64,000 nt of DNA from Lotus japonicus (Eukaryota; Streptophyta; Magnoliopsida; Fabales; Fabaceae). Position 1 is the stretch's first letter. Each line of letters begins with the position of its first letter. The position numbers were made by a program, and so were the translations under genes. The notes under the pieces are model-generated. The model worked only from the letters and a program-made list of their open reading frames with translations, was not told the DNA's origin and ran no database searches. The DNA is taken from assembly GCF_012489685.1 (NCBI RefSeq), contig NC_080042.1, positions 74,638,566-74,702,565 of the forward strand, read 5' to 3'. Positions 58,859 through 64,000 of the stretch are shown one piece after another.

Positions 58859-60955
58859 TATTAATTTCTCCAACAACCATAAAAACATAGTGAAGTGTGA
58901 TAAATGAAATTCATATACTTACAAAATCATACCCAAGCGACTTAAAAGTGACTCATCCTGATATATACATCATGAAAATTTTAATGTGAATCAAAATTTT
59001 AAATTACTAAACATCTTTCTCTCCACTTCACCATCAACCTTAAATCCTTTGTTGGAGCTCCACCTTTGGCAAAACTCCCACGGCTAGAACATCAAATTCG
59101 ATCCACTTGCAACCTACATCGAGTCACATTATGCTTCATCACCTTTTCTCCGCCATCTCGCTTGTCTCCATTTTCGGTATTGCCAACAACAACGACTGTT
59201 GCCACCGAGGTAAGCTCAACGATGAATGGTTCCATTGTTGGTGTGTGCGCGCAGAAGAGAGAATGGCAGCCATCGATGTCCTTTCCCCACTTTGTTCCAT
59301 CAATCTTATACCCAATCTCTCCCTCGGACAATGGCGTATCTAACCCTACCGGAACCTAGTCATCTCGTAACCCCACTGCACCACCTCATCCCCAAGGGGC
59401 TCCTACTCCACTGAGGAATTCATCATGTGCTGCACACTCTAAATTACCTTGCAAATTACAATCAACACGTCACGCCCAGAAGCAGAGTCTAGATCAATGT
59501 TGTCTTACCGTAGCAGCTTTTGAGGCGAATGATGACTTAAATATGAATATTTTTAATGTTTGTTTTTAAGTAACACATATCAATGTAAAAAAAGTGACTA
59601 CCTCACATCATTTTACTACTCACTCAAGCAAAAAGGTAACAAGAGATAACTTTCAAAGTTAACATGTGATATAATTGCAAAATTTAGTTCCAAGTCATAG
59701 AGCAGAAATTTATGCATATTACACTTAGCCACCTATGTGAAAGAGAGTATATAGCTAGAAACAGTCCGCAAACAGAGGCGCTGCATATAAAACAATTCTG
59801 CATCAGATTCTCATACCATGACTGAACAAGGAATCTACCTTAATACCATGTTTCAGTTCACATTGAGACCCTAAAAGAATAAATAAAAGGGCTTATGGAT
59901 ATTGCTTAACCCAAGTGATGACGTGCTTGTTCAAGCAAAATAAAAATAAACAAATAGAACCTGTATAAACAATTCATCGGGTTTCTGGTCTACTGTCCCT
60001 TGGGAAAATCCAAGCAGGCTCCTTAAGTAGTGGCCTAACTCAATATAGTACTATTGAACAAGTTAATAAGAAGCTTGTTTAATTAGATACTTACTATAGC
60101 AATTATGGTTGTTAAACTAAGTGAATGCCTATATCCTGGCCCTTATTTTAAGTTTCTTAACAAATGAACAGATCATGGTAGTCTCTATTCTACAAGTTGT
60201 ATGACCTGGCAATCTACATAATTTAATTTGCTACTGATCCGATGAAACTATGATAATGAGCTAGGCTACATGTGAACCAACACAGATTGTCATATATGGC
60301 TAGCAAACGACTTGTAGACATGAGGTGATTGAGTAAATGCCAAAGATACTTTGGCACTCAGATCTGTATGTAAAATTCTAGCTCAGTCACTATGTAAAAT
60401 AATGTTTTTTTATTAAAAAAAAAAATAGCCCACCACAAAAAGTCAAAAGCTATGTAAAAATAATCTAAGAAAAAAAAACATTAAATATCCCCAGAAAAAT
60501 AAAACTTTTTTTTTTGAAACTAAAAAATAAAACATTAAAACCAAATAAATCATTTAACTTTACAATTCCTCTTTTTTTTGTCGTGTTAGAGAACTCAGCT
60601 CGTTTAACCACTGCAGAGTTACTTTTCATTGACTTTTTTTTTATTGATCGAACATTTACATCAGCTTTTTTGTGAGGACATTTTCATCCGCTTAGGTTTA
60701 TTGCGGATTGACTAAAAAAAAGGGTTATTGGGGCTTGCTGAATTCAATTGTGGGTTAATGTTTAGATGGGCTTAATTAGGTTTGACAAAAAAAGGTGAGC
60801 TTGGAAAACTAACAGGCCTTATCTGTTCTAATGTTTTAGATGGGCTTGGAATACTTTGAGGCATTGTACATTCTCATTTGTTTTAAAATTTAAAAAGAAA
60901 ATAAATGTGTTAGGGAATGTGAAAAATAAAAGAGGGATGGGTGAAAATTAATCGA
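58859..60955. other. No gene seen
   Basis: AT-rich except for a more GC-rich stretch at 59060-59410. Its overlapping open frames in three phases show no recognisable domain; it could be a decayed gene fragment. Confidence 0.4.
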
Positions 60956-61185
60956 ACTCATTCAAAGAACCAAACCACATTTGTGTTGTTTTATGATTTT
61001 GGAACTAAAATACAAGAAAAACACACTCTTACATAGTTACATGTTAAGATTATGTAGATCCAAGACCTATCATGTCAAAACTAGAAAATCAACTACATTC
61101 AACCCTAATAAAAAACTCCTTTCAAAGAATCATGCCACATTTGCACTACTTTATGATTGTGAAACTAAAATACAAAGAAAATATA
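60956..61185. repeat. Spaced direct repeat, about 65 bp
   Basis: CATTCAAAGAACCAAACCAC at about 60959 recurs diverged at 61118 (TTTCAAAGAATCATGCCAC), each followed by ATTTG, TTTATGATT, TGGAACTAAAATACAA or its variant. The 160-bp spacing and variation suggest an old tandem duplication. Confidence 0.6.
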
Positions 61186-61583
61186 AGGTGAAATATGAGA
61201 AAAAAGACCTACGAATTAAACAAAATTAGAGGGATATGAGAAGAGATTTTCAATTTACAACCAAAAGAAGAGATTTAATTTTCACGGAAAATGGACATTC
61301 CCAAACAAAGTTACAAGCAAATGGAATCAAGAAATAAATTGAAGTGGATAAATGGAGAAAATGTGAGTACCTAGGAGAGAAGAAGATAAATAAAATAAAT
61401 GGTGTCGTGATTGAGCCTCGCAGCAGCGCCAACAACGAAAATTGAGAAAATGAAAGACTCAACGCACACCGGTGTCAAAATTAGATGATGTCATGAACAT
61501 TTTCGTCTTAGATGTGTCAATGTTAATTCCACAAAAAGCACGGTTAATTAAATAATAAGTAGTTAACTTAGTTGTATGTTTAT
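61186..61583. other. No gene seen
   Basis: AT-rich flank of the retrotransposon. Confidence 0.5.
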
Positions 61584-62262
61584 TGTTGGGGTTTTGGGCT
61601 CCCTTCCTATGTGGAGAAAGGCTCAAATATGTAAGCCCACTTTGTCTCACTTAAACAAGTGGAGAGGGGTCAGCTAGGGTTGAGAGAGAGGTCTAATTTG
61701 GCAAGAGAAGCAAAGAGAAAAGTGAGAGAGAAGAGAAGAAAAAGGATTTTCGCACAAAGTCTGAGCAGCGTTTTTAGATCTGCCGCCACGCCTTCGTTCA
61801 CCGTCCGATCGGGCTGAAATTTGGACAGCAGGTTTGTGACTCGTGGTTCTTCAATCTGAACGGTGTGATCGGCGAGATGATTCCTGTGTTGGGAGAAAAC
61901 TGCGTCGGACAGTAGCTGCAAAATCTGTTTTTTTTTTCTGGTTTTCTTGGTTCTCTATTTCATACCTGTTTCTTAGTTGCTTGGCCATTGTTGTGCACGA
62001 ATTGTGCTGTGTATTAAGACCCTCTTGTAACCTGATTTGACAATAGTGGAGCTCTATTACTGGCTTGGTCCCGTGGATGTTTTCCTTCTCACATTGAGAA
62101 GGTTTTTACCACGTTAAAAAATCTTTGTGTCTCTTTATTTGTGATTTTTAGTTGCTGCATTATTTGTTGTTGCTCCTCACAGATTCAGCAAGTTTGGGGA
62201 AATTATTATCCGCTGTGCATTGCTTGTTAGAGTTGCTATTGTTATTTGTGTTGAATTTCCCA
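61584..62262 (+). repeat. 5' LTR of the copia element
   Basis: About 679 bp bounded by TG and CA, directly upstream of the primer-binding site. The left limit is inferred from the TG start and cannot be confirmed without the other LTR. Confidence 0.6.
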
Positions 62263-62309
62263 TCAAAGTGGTATCAGAGCCTGGTTAAGGGGCTGTTTGA
62301 CTCGTTTGA

Positions 62310-64000
62310 ATGATGGAGACAAATACGAATAGGATGATCTGTTTGAATGGCACTAATTATCACTTGTGGAAGGGCAAGATGAAGGATCTGTTATTTGTGA
62401 AGAAGTTGCATCGTCCTGTGTTTTCTACTGAGAAGCCAGAAGATATGTCTGATGAGGAATGGAATTTTGAACATCAGCAGGTTTGTGGTTTCATTAGGCA
62501 GTTTGTAGAAGACAATGTTTACAATCACATTGCTAGTGAGGAACATGCAAGATCCTTGTGGCAGAAGATTGAGTCTTTGTATGCTTCTAAATCAGGGAAT
62601 AATAAATTGTATTTGTTGAATTCCTTGATGAATTTGAGGTACAAGGAGGGCACTTCTATTTCTGACCACTTAAATGATTTTCAGGGGCTCAGAGATCAAT
62701 TGTCAGGAATGAGCATCAAGTTTGATGATGAAGTGTTGGGGCTATGACTACTGAATACTCTACCAGACTCTTGGGAAACTTTTCAGGTTTCAATTACTAA
62801 TTCATCCCCAGATGGTGTTGTCTCTTTTGAAAATGTAAAATTCAACATTCTTAATGAGGAGATGAGAAGGAAGGCACAGGGTACTTCATCTCATTCTGAG
62901 GTACTTGTTACTGAGAACAGGGGGAGAAGTCAGAAAAAGGAACCGAAAGGGAATAGAGAGAAAAGCAGAAGTGCAAGTAGAGAGAACAACAGAAGTAAGT
63001 CCAAGTCCAGATACAAGAATGTAGAGTGCAATTATTGTCATAAAATGGGGCACATACAGAAGAACTGTTTTATATGGAAACGGGAGAGCAAAGGCAACAA
63101 GGGCAAGCAGAGAGAGAAGGATCATGATGATGATGTCCGTGTTACTACTGCTACTTGTGATGATCTGATTATTCTCCGTGACCATGATTTAGTCAATCTT
63201 GTATCAGATGAGAGCATGTGGATAATTGATAGTGGTGCTACACTGCATGTTACACCAAGGAAGGATTTCTTCACATCTTACACTTCTGGTGATTTTGGAG
63301 TGTTGAAGATGGGTAATGATGGTGTGTCTAAGGTAGTTGGCATTGGAGATATTTGGCTGCAGACCAACATGGGAGTGCAGTTGTTGCTTAGAGGAGTCAA
63401 ACATGCTTCAGATGTTCGCTTTAATTTGATATCTGTGCATATGCTTGATCAGGGTGGTTATGATACTCACTTTGGTTCTGGAAAATGGAAACTCACCAGA
63501 GGTAACTTGGTTATGGCCAGAGGGGAGAAAATTAATAAACTGTATTGGACTAAAGCAATGATTGCTAGAGACAGTGTGAACGCCATGGATATGGAGGCTT
63601 CTTTGTGGCACCGCAGGCTTAGTCATATCAGTGAAAAGGGACTGAATTGTTTAGCTAAAAAGGATGTGCTTCCAGGATTGAAGAGTGCAGAGTTGGAGAA
63701 ATGTTCTCATTGCATGGCTGGCAAGCAGACTAGAGTATCCTTCAAGAAGCATCCCACCTCAAGGAAGTCAGAGTTGCTTGAATTGGTGCATTCTGATGTT
63801 TGTGGCCCGTTGAAGGTAAAGTCTTTTAGTCGTGCACTTTACTTTGTAACCTTTATTGATGATTGTTCCAGGAAGCTTTGGGTATATGCTTTGAAGACAA
63901 AAGACCAAGTTCTGGAGAAATTCAAAGAGTTCCATGTTATGGTGGAGAGACAGTCAGGCAAGAAGCTGAAATGCATTCGTACTGACAATGGTGGTGAGTA
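62310..64000 (+). pseudogene. Copia gag-pol polyprotein with one in-frame stop, partial
   Basis: Encodes the element's capsid, protease and integrase. The ATG at 62310 opens a UBN2/gag frame ([31 protein letters not shown]) that meets a TGA at 62745-62747 in the LGL-x-LLNTLPDSW motif. It then stays open to the window end. Later domains are the CCHC knuckle (CNYCHKMGHIQKNC), the aspartic protease site IDSGAT, the GAG_pre-integrase LWHRRLSHISEKG and CSHCMAGKQ zinc residues. The integrase core follows with DVCGP, FIDDCSRKLWVY and RTDNGGE at the edge. Reverse transcriptase and RNase H are outside. The single nonsense codon probably blocks autonomous movement. Confidence 0.88.

Larger units (their letters stand above)
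61584..64000 (+). mobile_element. Ty1-copia retrotransposon, Tnt1-like, cut by window end
   Basis: A putative 5' LTR (61584-62262, starting TGTTGGGGTTTTGGG and ending TTTCCCA) is followed by the primer-binding site TGGTATCAGAGC at 62269-62280, which matches initiator tRNA-Met, and by a gag-pol frame from 62310. The 3' part and second LTR lie outside the window, so insertion age and target duplication cannot be judged. Confidence 0.88.

Noticed and set aside
59066..59414. Protein-coding gene in the GC-richer patch
   Set aside because: Open frames in three phases are short and mutually inconsistent; no motif recognised.
62886..63626. Minus-strand frames
   Set aside because: Antisense of the copia gag-pol frame.

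Overview
This is a stretch of plant nuclear DNA: AT-rich, with intron-bearing genes, plant-only gene families and a dense load of plant transposable elements. Protein resemblance and the types of TRIM, SINE and MITE suggest a eudicot, most likely a legume. That is an inference; no species can be named from the sequence alone.

Four genes look intact. (1) An atypical leucine-rich-repeat receptor kinase with HGN in place of HRD lies at 13572-16921 (+), in two exons. (2) A BC10-like GT14 glycosyltransferase lies at 17749-20432 (-), in two exons. (3) A full 14-exon BRUTUS-type hemerythrin/RING E3 ligase, the iron sensor family, lies at 29065-37030 (+). (4) A single-exon GIS/ZFP5-like C2H2 zinc-finger factor with a C-terminal EAR motif lies at 45328-46134 (-). 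These genes are unrelated in function and do not form a cluster.

Gene remains include a LRK10-like kinase fragment (4318-5232), a WAK-associated extracellular exon of the same family (5974-6181), and the complete ectodomain of a CrRLK1L/FERONIA-like receptor (10364-11688). The last has one frameshift and has lost the membrane and kinase parts. An unrecognised minus-strand fragment lies at about 9864-10329.

The rest is mostly mobile DNA. From left to right it includes: a hAT copy cut by the window edge (1-1181); a Stowaway MITE; a Harbinger MITE directly abutting a degenerate Harbinger transposon with two minisatellites (2031-4317); a hAT with its last transposase exons and perfect TSDs (6309-7806); a TRIM inside the receptor-kinase intron (15619-16062); and a tRNA-derived SINE (21771-21941). 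Further right are LINE RNase H remnants, a hAT (39733-41962) interrupted by a Pack-MULE (40042-41438) carrying a piece of L-lactate dehydrogenase, another hAT (43769-44490), a second copy of the edge hAT in opposite orientation (49303-50520), and a non-autonomous Harbinger (52023-53273). A Ty1-copia element of Tnt1-like type runs off the right edge (61584-64000). Several elements have target-site duplications readable by eye.

The strongest item for follow-up is the nested pair at 39.7-42.0 kb. There, a MULE with long, well matched inverted repeats and an exact 9-bp target duplication has picked up the Rossmann-fold part of an LDH gene.
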